Assembly (NCBI GenBank): GCA_019279435.1
Contig: JAAALK010000289.1
Coordinates: 52,765,164 to 52,829,163, forward strand
Origin: Zizania palustris
Lineage: Eukaryota; Streptophyta; Magnoliopsida; Poales; Poaceae
Direction of reading: 5' to 3'
DNA length: 64,000 bases
Part shown: in pieces, positions 20,878 through 33,258 of the stretch
How the letters are laid out: every line of letters starts with the position of its first letter
Position numbering within the stretch: the stretch's first letter is position 1
The notes under the pieces: model-generated
Seen by the model: the letters and a program-made list of their open reading frames with translations, nothing else
What the model was told of the DNA's origin: nothing
The model's database searches: none
Program-made: the position numbers and the translations under genes

Positions 20878-22782
20878 TTAAGAGAAATTTTGGTCCAAGC
20901 CTAAGAAAAATCGGAGACCCTGTCGGCCTCTAGAGCTACCTCTTCGGCTACTTTGTCCTTCGGAGCTCGAAGCCATCGGGATTGTCCTTTTTGTTCGAGT
21001 GCTTCTCTTCTTCTTCGAGGCTCGCAGTTTCTTCTGCTCCTCTTGAAGCTCGGCCCAAGTCAGAAGTCTTTCGGAGTTAGCCTCCACAGGGTCTTTGGCC
21101 TGATACTCTGAGTCAGACCAATCCATATGTTCGGAGGATGAAGATGCCTTCTCCTTTTCCTCTTCCTTGACATAAGCTAAGACTTCTTGAAAAACCTCGA
21201 GGGTTACCTCCCCTTTATCTCCGCGAGGAACAGAGAAGCGAGAGCGGCGGTAAGGCCTTAAGCTCTCGAGGCTTGCCCACTCCTTCCGAAGCCCTTCGTT
21301 AAATTCTAGTATTTCGAAGTCAGGTTCCGAAGGGCGTGACAGAACCTAAAAGAACAAAACACCCAAACAAGCTCTTCGTTTATAAACTTTTCATTAATGC
21401 AAGGGGATTTACAAGATTTCTTATACATAATTGTCCTATGAGCTAGACCTGCGGGTCGGTTGGCGGAGCAGGAGGTGCCGGAGCTGGCGAGGCTGGAAGC
21501 GGCAGCCTTGTTTGTGCTTGCTTCTGCCGACGGGCCTCCTCGATCCAAGATTTAGCTGCAGCCTTGTGGTCCATCTTCCAGGTTGACCGGAAAACTTCCC
21601 AGGACGAGGCTACATTTGGCGAAGGATGCAACAAGTCCTCGGAGGCAAAGCTTCCGGGTGTCGAACCCCCGACCGGAGCGATAGGAATCTGAAGGGCTTC
21701 GAGGTGACGGAGGACTCCAATTCCGGTGCACTATCTGGAGATCTCTTCGTACCAGACGCCGGAGCTCATCATCAGCGACGTCACCACTTGGATCCTCTTC
21801 AGCTTCCGGTCAAGGGACTCGCGTGCCGCAGCAGAAGACGAAGGGCACATAGTGCCAAATATTCCAAGGTACCCTGAAGGGCATCTAAGGTACGTTCTGC
21901 TACATCGGCATTCTTCTTCACTACCGCCTCCAACCCCGCAGCGGTAGTGGACACTTCGGCCATCTAGGACAGCAAGGAGCTCTTCTGGGCCATCGCTTGC
22001 TTGAGAGAGCCTTGGAGCTCTACCAGCTGGGTGCTCGAAGTAGCCGCCGCCTGCCAGAGCTTCTCAACCTCCGCTCGGAGCACCAAGCACTTGGCTTCAG
22101 CTTCTTGGGCTGATGTTCGGAGTGTGTCGCTGTCCTGCCTTGCAAGTCGGAGGGCTTCGTCGGCTTCGGCCCTAGCCCTCTGTTCTTCGAGGATTTCTTC
22201 CTCCAACCGAAGTGCTCTCTCTTCGGAGCCCTTGAGCGTGGCTTGGAGGGTGGTAACCTTTTGCTTAAGTCGGTTAGTTTCGACTTCATTGGAAGTTGCG
22301 ATCGCCCTAGCAAGAACAAATTGCTGCAAGAGGAACAAGTAAGTACTAGGTATTTACATTTACTAATTGAAAATATCTGTGGTACTTTTTATACCTGAAG
22401 GGCAGCCATTTCGAGGGCCATGTTGAGCCCCGGGGTCCTGGCTTCGCTCAGAACGGAGACCAAGTCAGAGTTGGCAATTTCTTGGCTTTTCTACGCCAAA
22501 AGCTCCAGGAGCGCCTAGAGGCCCGTCCGTTGATCCAGAAATGGAGCCAGCAGAGGAAGCCAAGACAGAGCTTGGCGATCATCTGCCGTTGCCTCTTCCT
22601 CCGAGTTGCTTGCCGAAGGCTCGTTGGAAGAGGGTGTCGTCGTCGGGCCGGGAGGGAGTCCGAGGCTTGACATGCTTTTGCCCCTCCCCGGCACGAAGAC
22701 AGGAGGCTCGACTCCGGTGGAGGTAGCTCCTCCTTCGGCGGCTGCCCCTTTGGCCGGAGCCGCGTCTACAGGGATGGCCCCG
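20878..22782 (-). pseudogene. Antisense gene of Gypsy E, C-terminal exons
   Basis: These are minus-strand coding pieces that line up with D at 52844-54287. A coiled coil (22324-21964, starting FVLARAIATSNEVETNRLKQ) is rich in Glu/Arg/Leu heptads. A short exon (21634-21443) has WKMDHKAAAKSWIEEARRQK, matching WRAEGRTAIKAWIDEGHRQK in D. A last exon from about 21340 ends at the stop at 20878, with a basic Lys/Arg tail. Splice-like GT/AG borders occur between the pieces. 22782-22397 is a Pro/Ser-rich linker exon that joins 46213-46065 across the Copia insertion. The function is unknown; the order and conservation in two copies argue for a real ancestral protein. Confidence 0.65.
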
Positions 22783-24416
22783 TGTAGGACCAAAAGTAGC
22801 GACCAGAGGGGGGTGAATGGGCGCCTAAAAATTCTTTCGAATAAATGACCTGCTCCCAACACCCAACGCTCCTCAAAAGACTTAGCAGAAAAACGTAAAC
22901 AGATTGCCAAAGCCTAAAAATATCTAGCCTAGAAACGACCGGTGTCCTAGACGAAGAAACACCAATATAGTGCTAATAGGCATAAAAACAAGGCAATTAA
23001 AACATGGCTAGATCAAAGTACTCAGAAATAAACAATCACGTTGACATGCGAAGGCTGATGGAGTCGAGACTGGTTCGGAGTGTTCGTGTGAAGCCTGAGG
23101 TTGACGAAGTGAACCGCAAACTATCGAAGCTTGAACAGTCAGGAATCACCAAACAACACTTCGAAACCCACAGAATTCAAAGCTAAAGGCAGGACTTCAA
23201 ACTGTGCACTTTGAAGAAGCAGTGTACAGGATAAGCTGGCGAAGTTTGTTCTTGCTGACTAAGTATACTATGCGAAGTATACTTTGAACAACAAAAACTT
23301 CGAACAAGTGCAAAAAGAACCAGCGAGGTATACTTAGCAGTACTTCGAAACAAGCACTACTCATCGAAGTATGCTATAGTGCAGCAAAGTACGATGTACC
23401 TTCGAGACTTTGCCAAAGTGCACTATGTAACCGAGGGTACTTCGCACAGCCGAAGGTCACATGCCAGAACTCCGTGGGCAGACAACGAAGCACCTACGAA
23501 AGATATCGAATGAAGCCTATACTCCGAAATGAAACACTTCGAAGTCCTGAACACAGATCCTAAAGCTCCGAAGTATGCAGACTTCGCGTACGAAGCCTAA
23601 GTTTTTCGGAGTACGTTGAACGGACTTCGTCAGGAGCTTCTCGTGTAGAAAAAAACAACCCAGCTGCAGCACAAGCCAAAACCTGCAAAGCTACTTGTGC
23701 TGGCTGCTCTAGGTACTCAACAACTCTGCGTAAAGGAAAAACAGGCCTACTGCAAGAACTGTAGACTAGAACTAGAATGCCTAGGGAGCAGCAAACTGCA
23801 CAACAGTGCTACTTCTGCACCCTAGCATCTAGGCAATGAATAACCAGAGAACTTCATGCAGTCTACGAACACAGAGAATAAGACCTAAAGACAACTAGCT
23901 GCCAGAGCTAAAAATGATTCCTTCGCAGAAATAGATGGAAGACCCGTGCTGTAGCAAAACTCGTGGCAAACATAACCAGAGGAGAAAGGCACCCAAATCG
24001 ATGCAATAAAAACACACAAACGCAGCATGCCAAATGATGGAGACAAAGAGAATAAAATCTCACGAACTCGTGAAGAACAGAAAATGCTTGCGGCGGCGGC
24101 GCACATGAATAGGAGCAGGAGGAAGACACCAAAAAGTGACCCAATCTCTTTGATTAGAAAAGTAATTTCTGAAAGGGTGACCTAACCCTAGGGATTGGGG
24201 CCCTATTTATAGGCAGCACAATAGCCTAGGAATATTCCACCAGACCCTTAGGGTTTTTTACAGACACTAAAATAAATGGAAAAGACCAAACTACCCTTAG
24301 GATATTTTTACAGACTCAACTGACTGACTGTGAGCCTAAGGACAAAATAGTAAACTCCTATTTACAGATGACTTATCTGGAAGCGGAGCTTTCGTAGCGA
24401 CTACGGCTTCACTTCA
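22783..24416 (-). repeat. Left Copia LTR of the composite, internally deleted and truncated
   Basis: It matches 43869-46064. It lacks about 190 bp near 23038 (junction CAATCAC/GTTGAC) and the last 385 bp or so. The truncation joins internal non-coding sequence at 24414-24416 through a TCA shared by both parents. Minus-strand TATAAATA lies at 24211-24204. Confidence 0.85.
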
Positions 24417-25194
24417 CCACATTTTCCAGTTGTCAAGCAAGGTAAAGCATGAGATGCAGAAGCTAACTGATATTTACCAAGATAAGAATTGTCCAAAACA
24501 AAGTGCTTTAGCAAACTTGTTGTCCTTTTTAAATTTTCAGGCTTTTGCTTTTTCCTTTTTCATTTGTGCCAGGGGATATTTGCATGTCAAACCTTATGCT
24601 GACCGACCAAGTCAAGCCTAGGCAAGAACTGGACTATCAGAAGCTTAAGACATTGGTCTTGGCATAGACTACATTGTCCTCGTTCATACCAAAGTGCTAT
24701 GGTAAGCAGTCCAGAACAATGCAATGCGACAAAGCAAACCCACCTGGATCTTTTCAAATTATGCATAACAAAGGCATGGAATTTCCATTTTTCTGATTTT
24801 TCATCATTTTTATAGCACATTTTCCATGTTTAAAGCATATAGATGTCCAAGTTGCATATTTGCAGCTAAGTAAAGAAACTAGCTACAAGGCATGTAACAG
24901 ATAGCAAAAGCATTCAGCATACACATGCTAGTTACCAGAAGCAATGGTGATCATTTTTAAATTTTAAAGCATAAAAGCCATGCATATGACAGATATCAGA
25001 CATATCATGTGAACTGAAGCAAAGCATGATCATCGACAAATAATCAAAAGCATGTACCAGCTAGAATAAGTAACACAGTTCAATCGTATAACAGAAGCAA
25101 CCTCAAAGTGTGATATGTGAGTATGTATGATATGATCACACACAAAAAGACTCAAGAAAAGAGTAAAAAAGAAAGAAAACTGACGCAAAATATC
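24417..25194 (-). mobile_element. Copia C 3' non-coding internal region
   Basis: It aligns with 33810-34587 of element A. It has no coding content, and the polypurine tract end was lost in the truncation. Confidence 0.75.
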
Positions 25195-25620
25195 CTAAAA
25201 AGGATACACACCACCCAAATCCCCTCGTAAACGCTCAAAAGTAGACTGATCTAGGGGTTTGGTGAAAATGTCAGCCAACTGATGATGAGTATCAACATGA
25301 ACAAGGTCAATGACACCTTTCTCATATTGATCCCTCAGAAAGTGAAAGCGCACATCAATGTGTTTGGTTTTTGAATGGACACAAGGGTTTTTCCCTAAAC
25401 TAATAGCATTGGTGCTGTCGCAAAACTGAGGAACTCTGGTAGGAAAGAACAACCCAAAATCTCGCAAAGTGGAAATCATCCAAACCAACTGTGAGCAGCA
25501 ACTAGCAGCAGCTACATACTCAGCCTCAGTGGTCAAAAGTGCAACTCTAGACTGCTTTCGAGAAGACCAAGAGACAAGAGACGAACCAAGAAACTGGCAA
25601 GTACCGGAAGTCGACTTGCG
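25195..25620 (-). pseudogene. Copia C RNase H, C-terminal part of pol
   Basis: The residues include MTTEAEYVAAASCCSQLVW, KHIDVRFHFLRDQYEKG and HQLADIFTKPLDQ, typical of the end of Copia RNase H, with the stop at 25195. Upstream, at about 25617-25623, the frame jumps straight into the gag zinc knuckle. The joint falls at a GCGAT motif found in both parent regions, so all of RT and integrase is deleted. Confidence 0.85.
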
Positions 25621-26477
25621 ATGAAGTGTCCTAGGTCACCACACTCAAAGCATCCAGTCTTTGTGCCGTGTCTTTTGAACATTCTTTTGTCATAAACACG
25701 ACGCACCCGGTTGTTAAAAAGACACAGGTTATCATCTCCTAACGACTCGAGCTAGTCCTCAGTGATAGACATCAAAGAGAACCCATCACAACTCACAGAA
25801 GAGGGATCAACAGAAGGTGTAGCAAGGGCCGGGGTTTTGGAACCAGAGCCACTGAGATTTGATCTCAACTGGGTATCAACCTCAGTGGCCTTCAGCTTGC
25901 TAAACAACTCAGAAATGGTCAAGGTATCATAAGACGTGCTCTCAATGATAGAGGATACCTTGATCTCCCAGATCTTAGGGTCCAAGGTATGGAGAACCTT
26001 GAGCGCCTGCTCATGATCTGAGACTAACTGAACACCCTCAGCCTTGTTGTCCCAAAGCTTGTTTATGATCGATTGAAAACAACCAAACAACGCTTCAACA
26101 GATTCACCCGGCTTTTGTGTGAAGTTCTCATATTCACGCCGGTAGGTCTGATAAAGCCAAGCCTTGACCTGTGTTGTCCCCTCATGGTGTGCCTAGAGGG
26201 TAGCCTAGATCTCTCTCGCAGTGGAGAGATGGCTCACACGCTCAAATTCAGTGGGAACTAAACCAGAAAACAAAATATTCACCTCTTTGTTGTTGCTCTG
26301 ATGCTGGGCAACAATATCTGGAGTAGTGCACTCAGCAACATGCAACACTGCGAAAGTAGCGTGAATACAAATGTCCCAGATGTCCGAGCTTTGGCTCATG
26401 AGATAGGCTCGTATGCGAGTCTTCCAATAATTGCAGCCATAAGCTTCCAAGGACGGGACCTTTCCAGGAGACTTCAT
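25621..26477 (-). pseudogene. Copia C gag
   Basis: The ATG at 26477 (MKSPGKVPSLEAYG) is followed by a gag capsid-type domain (NYWKTRIRAYLMSQSSDIWD, then KVSSIIESTSYDTLTISELF) to the zinc-knuckle region at 25621-25700. There are in-frame stops near 26197 and 26090 and the deletion joint at the end. The order relative to the RNase H fragment shows that the middle of the element was lost. Confidence 0.8.
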
Positions 26478-26527
26478 GATCACTACAAGGGTTTAGAACC
26501 GGTTAAGGTATGGAAAAAACCTAACCT

Positions 26528-26540
26528 GGCTCTGATACCA
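26528..26540 (-). other. iMet primer-binding site of Copia C
   Basis: TGGTATCAGAGCC on the minus strand lies 2 nt after the LTR end. It is the complement of the initiator tRNA-Met 3' end. Confidence 0.85.
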
Positions 26541-26542
26541 CT

Positions 26543-26802
26543 TGTAGGACCGAAAGTAGCGACCAGAGGGAGGGTGAATGGGCACCTAAAAATTCTTTCG
26601 AATAAATGGCCTGCTCCCAACACCCATTGCTCCTCAAAAGACTTAGCAGCAAAACGTAAACAGATTGCCAAAGCCTAAAAATATCTATCCTAGAAATGAC
26701 TGGTGTCCTAGACGAAGAAACACCAATATAGTGCTAATAGGCATAAAAACAAGGCAATTAAAACATAGCTAGATCAAAGTACTCAGAAATAAACAATCAC
26801 AG
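26543..26802 (-). repeat. Copia LTR fragment between C and B
   Basis: The first 260 bp match 43869-44128. At about 26802 it is joined to the RNase H region of B, so the rest of this LTR and the 3' non-coding region of B are missing. Only about 1 bp of microhomology is seen at the joint. Confidence 0.85.
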
Positions 26803-29757
26803 AGGAACTCTGGTAGGAAAGAACAACCCAAAATCTCGCAAAGTGGAAATCATCCAAACCAACTGTGAGTAGCAACTAGCAGCAGCTACATACTCAGCCT
26901 CAGTGGTCGAAAGTGCAACTCCAGACTGCTTTCCAGAAGACCAAGAGACAAGAGACGAACCAAGAAACTAGCAAGTACCGGAAGTCAACTTGTGATCCAA
27001 CCAGCACCCACCAAAGTTAGCGTCCGAAAAGCTAGATAAATCAAGAGATGATGATGCTGAGTAATAAAGACTGAGATCAGGCGCATATGTGAGATACCTG
27101 AAAATGCGCTTGACAGCCTGCCGATGTGACGCGCGTGGTGAAGACTGGAAGCGCACGCACAGCCCCACGACGAACTGTATGTCCGGTCTTGTCGCCGTCA
27201 AGTATAGCAACGAACCGATCATCCGTCGAAACTCTCTCTCATTGACCTTGACGCCGCTCTCGTCGTTGTACAGGCCCCCAGATGTGCCCATTGGGGTCAT
27301 CTGAGGCTTGAGCTCTCCACCAAAGTCGAACTTCTTCAACATGTCTCGAGTGTACTTAACCTGGTGGATGAAGGTGCCGTCCTTGGTTTGCTTGATCTAG
27401 AGCCCTAAGAAGTACTTGAGCTCACCCATGAGGCTCATCTCAAACTTGCTGTGCATCTGCTCAGAAAACTTGGACACAAGAACATCAGTAGTACCGCCAA
27501 AAATAATATCATCCACGTAAATCTGAGCGACTAAGAAATCTGAAGCATCTCTGAGCAAGAAGAGAGTTTTATCCACAAAACCCATCACAAAGCCCTTCCC
27601 CAACAAAAACTGCTTTAACCGGTCATACCAAGCCTTGGGGGCTTGCTTCAGACCGTATAAAGCTTTCTGCAGCTTAAAAACATGTCGAGGAAACTTAGGG
27701 TTCTCAAAACCGGGGGGCTGCCTAACATAAACTTCCTCCTCTCTGTACCCATTCAGAAAAGCACTCTTGATGTCCATTTGAAAACGTTTAAGACCCTTCG
27801 AAGCGGCAAAATCTAAGAGAATGCGAATGGACTCAAGACGGGCAACAGGGACAAAAGTTTCTTCAAAATCAATACCTTCCTTCTGGCAAAAACCCTGGGC
27901 AACCAGTCGAGCTTTGTTGCGCACCACAACCCCATCTTCACCTTGTTTGTTCTTGAACACCCACTTGGTGCCTATGGGGTTGCATCCGGGTGGCAGCTCA
28001 ACCAGTGTCCAAACCCGATTGCGGACAAAATTCTCAAGTTCTTCTTGCATGGCATTAATCCAGTTTGAGTCAGAAAGAGCATGAGAAACGTCTCTGGGCT
28101 CAAAAGATGCAATAAAAGCAGATTCAGCAAACACAACAAGTGAGTCAATGGAAGAACACAAAGTCCTCGCAGACAAATCACCGATGATGAGCTCTGAGGG
28201 GTGATCGCGCTGAACTGCTTGGGATCCCTGGTGATCTGAAGTCACCTCACCAGAGTCAGCAGCAGGCACCTTTGGACTCGACTGAGGGGGCTCGATCGAA
28301 GTGGAAGAAGTGATCAGAGGTCCGCCCTCGTCCTCAGTCGACGTCTCAGAAGGTGTGGGTTCTACAGGCAGTGCAGAAGGCCCACCCTCATCAACAGCTG
28401 GAGTGTCCTCATCTTCCTCGAAGATGGACTCTCCGAGCTCACCATCTCCAGAAGGCTCAAAAGAAGGAGTCAAAGAAGGCAAGGACTCATCAAATGAAAC
28501 CTCGCAAGTCTCGACAAGCTGCTGGGAGTCGAGGTTCCAAACACGGAAACCTCGAGAATGCAACACATAGCCAAGAAAACTCCATCCCAGCAACGAGACT
28601 CAAATTTGTCCAAATGCCCTCCCTTCTTGAGCACGAAGCACTTGCAGCCAAATGCTCGCAAGTGGCTCACCTTGGGCTGTCTGCCAAACCGCAACTCATA
28701 TGAAGTCTTAACTAGGTAAGCTCTAAGAAAAATGCGGTTGGCCAGATAGCAAGCCGTGTTCATGGCTTCAGCCCAAAAACTCCTAGGAGTCATGTGCTCA
28801 TCGAGCATCATCCTGGCCATCTCGACTAGCGTGCGGTTCTTTCGTTCCACAACGCCGTTCTGTGGGGGAGTGTAAGGAGCAGAAAACTGATGGTCAAGAC
28901 CCTGATCACTACAAAAGCTGACGAACTGAGAGTTCTTGAACTCAGAGCCGTTGTCAGAGCGAATCACTCGCATCCGACCATTGTTCTCATTCTTCAGCTT
29001 CAAAATCAGGTCATGAACAAAATGAAAAGTCTCATCCTTAGACTCCAAAAAGAAAACCAACGAGAATCGAGAAAAATCATCAACGACCACAAGCGCGTAC
29101 CACTTCCCACCGACTGAGCGTACTCAAGATGGACCGACAGTGTCCATGTGTAATAGCTCGCCCGGATACGAAGTCATCACCTGAGTCACAGGTGAGTGAG
29201 AAGCGGCAACCATTTTCCCATGACGACAGGGATGTCAAACTAGATCCTTCTCCATCTTAAGCTTGGACAATCCTCGGATGAGGTCCATAGAGCTCAACCT
29301 GACTAGCAGATCAAAACTCAAATGGCCCAACCTCCTATGCCACTTCCAGAGCTCAGAGGAGGATCCAGCAATCAAACAACGAGAAGGGCCAAAAGAACTA
29401 GAGAAGTCAATCCGAAAAACATTACCAAAAGGTAAGATCTGGCAAATCAAAGACCCTCTAGAATCAATCACAAAAGAACCGCCCTTCTTAAAACGAACCT
29501 CCAAACCATCCTCAAGAAGTTGCGAAACAGAAATCAAATTGAAGTTCAAATTTCCAACCAAGACAACGTTCTTCAAAGAGAAATGGTCTGAGATGCGAAT
29601 TGAGCCAATGCCGTGTACCTTCCCTTGACCACTGTTCCCGAATGTGATGTACTCTTTGGAGTTCGGGGGAGTGAGACTGGAGAACCATCTGCGATGTCCC
29701 GTCATGTGGCGAGAGCATCCTGAGTCCATGATCCAAACGTCCTCCAGTCCCTGATCC
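26803..29757 (-). pseudogene. Copia B pol (protease, integrase, RT, start of RNase H)
   Basis: Read right to left: protease (WIMDSGCSRHMTGH), GAG-pre-integrase (ELWKWHRRLGHLSFD), and integrase core with the PYTPPQNGVVERKNRTLVEM motif. RT follows (GTKWVFKNKQGEDG, FQMDIKSAFLNGY, IYVDDIIFGG), then the RT/RNase H junction (RPDIQFVVGLCVRFQSSPR). The 3' part of RNase H is cut off at 26803. Breaks include TAG near 29757 just after the gag/pol joint, a TGA near 29235, a frame change near 28560, and a TAG near 27397. It is not functional, but all enzyme domains are recognisable. Confidence 0.85.
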
Positions 29758-31274
29758 TACACAATCAGTGGTTGTAAGGGGGAGCAAATGGTCCGACACC
29801 AGGTTTAGCAAAAGAACTAAACCAGTGTCAAGCCATCTGCTCAAAAGACGGAAAGCAAAAACCATCAGAAGAGTTTGGACCAAAGCGCGGCTTAAAGTGC
29901 GGTCCATGGTTCTGCCTAAAACCTCGGCCACGAGGTCCAGGACCGTAGCCAAAATGGCTTGGAGCTCTGCCGGAACGAGCACCACCATCTGGAGCACGGT
30001 CATGAAAGTCGTCTCCCCTACCACCACCTACACGACGCGGCCTGGCCTCCAGCCTCTCCCCGCGTCGAGGAACTCTCGGTCTACCACCCTGCTGGTAGAA
30101 CTGCTCCTGACCACCACGAGCTCTCTCTGCTCTCTCAACCCGCTTCCTCCTGAAGCAAAACTCCGCAAGATGCCCGTCTCTTTGACAGTACTCACAATGA
30201 TAGGTGGGCTTCTTGGGATGTGGTTGAGGCTTGGGGTTCTTGGGCTTAGTGGTGTTTGGTGTAGTCTTCTTGGTGTGAGAGGGTCCAGGAAGAGAGTCAA
30301 GAGAAGTGTGGAGGTGTTTGGGCTTTGGAATCCATATGGGCTTCTTGGGTGAAGCTTTGGGCTGTTCTTGGAACACCCCATCCTTGGGCTGACTAGCCTG
30401 GAAAGACTCAGTGGAGTGAATCTTGGGGTATTTCTGCTCAGGAGTAATTTTACTCCACTCCATTGCCCGGCTAATGGCACTCTCAAAGTCAGCCTTGGTG
30501 TAGGTGTAGCCTACCCCAAACCCATCCTGCCTCTTAAACTGCTAGATCATCATGCCGAGCTGTGGCTCTCTGGCACTGATCCAACTCAGGATTGAACGGA
30601 GGTAAAAGTTCTCATTTTGAGCATCAACTAGCTCCTCTCTCAAGGAAGCTAGTACCTCCACCTGAGACAAGCAGGTCTCACACTCTCTATCTACTTGGAC
30701 AGACTTCTCGGCTTTCAGCTTGATCAACTCCATTCTAAGAGACAAGCAGTTCTCACAGATAGTGGGTGAAACTGACAGTGTCTCAAGCTCTATCCTAGTC
30801 TGCCCCAGCTCAGCTCTAACTCTCTCCAACTCACTCAAATGCTCATCACCCTTGGCTTTCAGCTCAGCTAAAACAACTAGATGAGATGGGCAATCAGCAT
30901 AGGGCATAACGACAGTGGCATGAGCATCTTTCAGCTCCATCTAAGCGCTCTCAAGCTTAGTGGCCAAAGCGTCCCTCTCATCAACCCTTTCTGTGTACCT
31001 GGACTTCAGAGTTGTCAGGTCACACAGAAGCACCTCACACTTTGGGCACTCACTGCTATCACCCAAGAAAGGGGAAGAAGATAGACTCTCAATTCTGCCG
31101 TTGGCCACAGCAAGCTCACTCTCTAATTCATCTATCCTCTTCTTAGCCCCCCTAAGCAGTTTTTCCCGATATTTTAAATCCTGACGATTGTTTTCAAGTA
31201 AATCAACGATTTCGCGTTCATAAGATGATACATTTTCGTTGTCGTCGTCGTCGGAGTCATCGGAGGAGCCCTTC
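29758..31274 (-). pseudogene. Copia B gag, C-terminal part
   Basis: Continues from 42557 across element A. It has a Ser/Asp-rich then coiled-coil region (ERVRAELGQTRIELETLS) and a second CCHC knuckle (CEYCQRDGHLAEFC) about 250 residues after the first. An Arg/Gly-rich tail ends at TGA (29775 region) in a frame different from pol. Stops interrupt it near 30541 and 29828. Two widely spaced knuckles are also present in A. Confidence 0.75.
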
Positions 31275-33258
31275 TGTAGGACCGAAAGTAGCGACCAGAG
31301 GGGGGGTGAATGGGCGCCTTAAAAATTCTTTCGAATCAATGGCCTGTTCCCAATACCCAACGCACCTCAAAAGACTATGCAGCAGAAAATAAATAGAAGG
31401 CCTAAGTCTAAGGGTATCTAACCTAGAAGCAACAGATGTTGAACAGAGAACTATTAATGAAGTGCAACTAGACAGATGAACACTGTGTAACAGGCCTAAA
31501 CTTCCCAATGAAATGATCTAAGTATATGTAAGGTGAAATGAGAAGTTACTGTCCAAATTTGTCTCCTGTTCGGAACTTGGCGAAGCCTGCTTCGCTAGTC
31601 GAGGTCTTCTTCGGAGATGATTGACGAAGACTGCTTCGCTGGTCGAATGCGGAGTCCACTTCGGAGGTTAGTTGCGAGGCTTGTCGAAGATGCCGAAGGT
31701 GTTTTGGTCTAGCCTAGTTCGAAGTGACAAGAAGCGAAGTATGCTTCGAAGCGAAGTAAGACAGAGCCGGAGCCTGCTTCGAAGTATGTACTTCGAAGGC
31801 AAGGCTTCGGACACAGCTTCGAACCGAGCACTTCAAACTTTAAACCTTCGAACAGGAAACATCGAGTGCAACACACAGACGAACTACCTTCGAACAAAGA
31901 AGCGAAGCCTGTCACACGACAAAAAACCAAATTCGAAGCCTACGCTCTACCTTCGAAAGGAGTAAGCTTCGAACCGAGAGGCGAAGGCTGATACGCGTCA
32001 GAGAAAGCAAAGCGGAGTCTAACAAAAGAACAAGCTCTGGAGACAACTTCGAAACCCGTCGAAATGAAGACTTCGAAGGGCTCAGGTCGGAGTACCTTCG
32101 CACAGACGTTCGAAGCAGAGATGCTGACAGTTTACTAAAAACTTCGAAGCTAGACACACAGAATACAAAAAATGCGGTCCGAAGTTCGAACGAAGCCTCT
32201 GAGGGTATACGTTCGAAGACTGCCTCACGGAGCTGAGGGGCTTCGAAACTGAGATGATGGCTTCGCCAGAAACAGCCAGAAAAGTTTCTGGAACCTGTCA
32301 GCTTCGATCAAAAAGCAGTGCAGAGAAGGTAAAAAGCTGGCAGCGAGCACTGTAGCAATAGTAGTAGTACTACTTGCAACAGCAAGAACTAGTACTACTT
32401 GCGTGAAGAACAAACCCAGCCAAAGCTTCCGAGCCCTCAAGAATTATGGGAAAACTTGCTATGCAGAAGAAATTAAGCCATTAAAACCTCTGATGTTGTT
32501 GCAAACGAGGGAGAGAAACTCCACCTCAATAATAAATGCAAAACAGCAACAATCAGGGGCAAGAACTCCTGGCGGCGCAAGCAAGAGTAAACGAGGAGAG
32601 AGACAAGGCAAGAGACAAAAAGTGACCCAATAGAGTGGAATAGATTTCAGCCAAAAGGGGTAGACCAAACCCTAGGGATTGGGGTCCTATTTATAGGCTC
32701 CCAACACTAGGAATATTCTACCAGCCCCTTAGGGTTTTTACAGACTCAAGAATAAAGGAAAAGACTCTACTGCCCTTAGGAATTTTTACAGACACGACTG
32801 ACTGACTGTGGGCCTAGAGTTACAGATGACTTATCCGGAAGCTAAGTTTTCGTAGCGACTACGACTTCTCTTCTGGACAGTCGGATACAAGATCAATGGT
32901 TGTCAGTTTTGCGCCGAAACTGACAAAGCCTCCACTGACTTTGCACCAGGTACCCGGATTGGGCCGGCCCGACTCCGCGGCTCTCTCAGCCCGGCAATCG
33001 CTCACCGCCCGTGTACCTGAGTCAACCCTGGTCAACAACCCAGTGGGTCTTCTACTGCTTCTGGCCCATGCACCCGGATTGGGCCAGCCCGACTTCGCAG
33101 CCTCCTCTGCCCGACAGTCGCTCGCTGCCCGTGTACCTGAGTCACACGTGGCCCATGAAATAGCAGATCTCTTCTTTTTCTGTCCTCTTTGACTATCGTT
33201 GACAATGACTCATCACTTCTGGAGCCATGAGGCCCACGCTATTCAGCATGGCTCCTCA
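31275..33258 (-). repeat. 3' LTR of Copia A
   Basis: TGTAGGACC...GGCTCCTCA as read on the plus strand. Dense CTTCGAAG dyads run from 31560 to 32260. Minus-strand TATAAATA lies at 32695-32688. Related to, but distinct from, the B/C LTR, with shared ends and a different middle. Confidence 0.92.
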
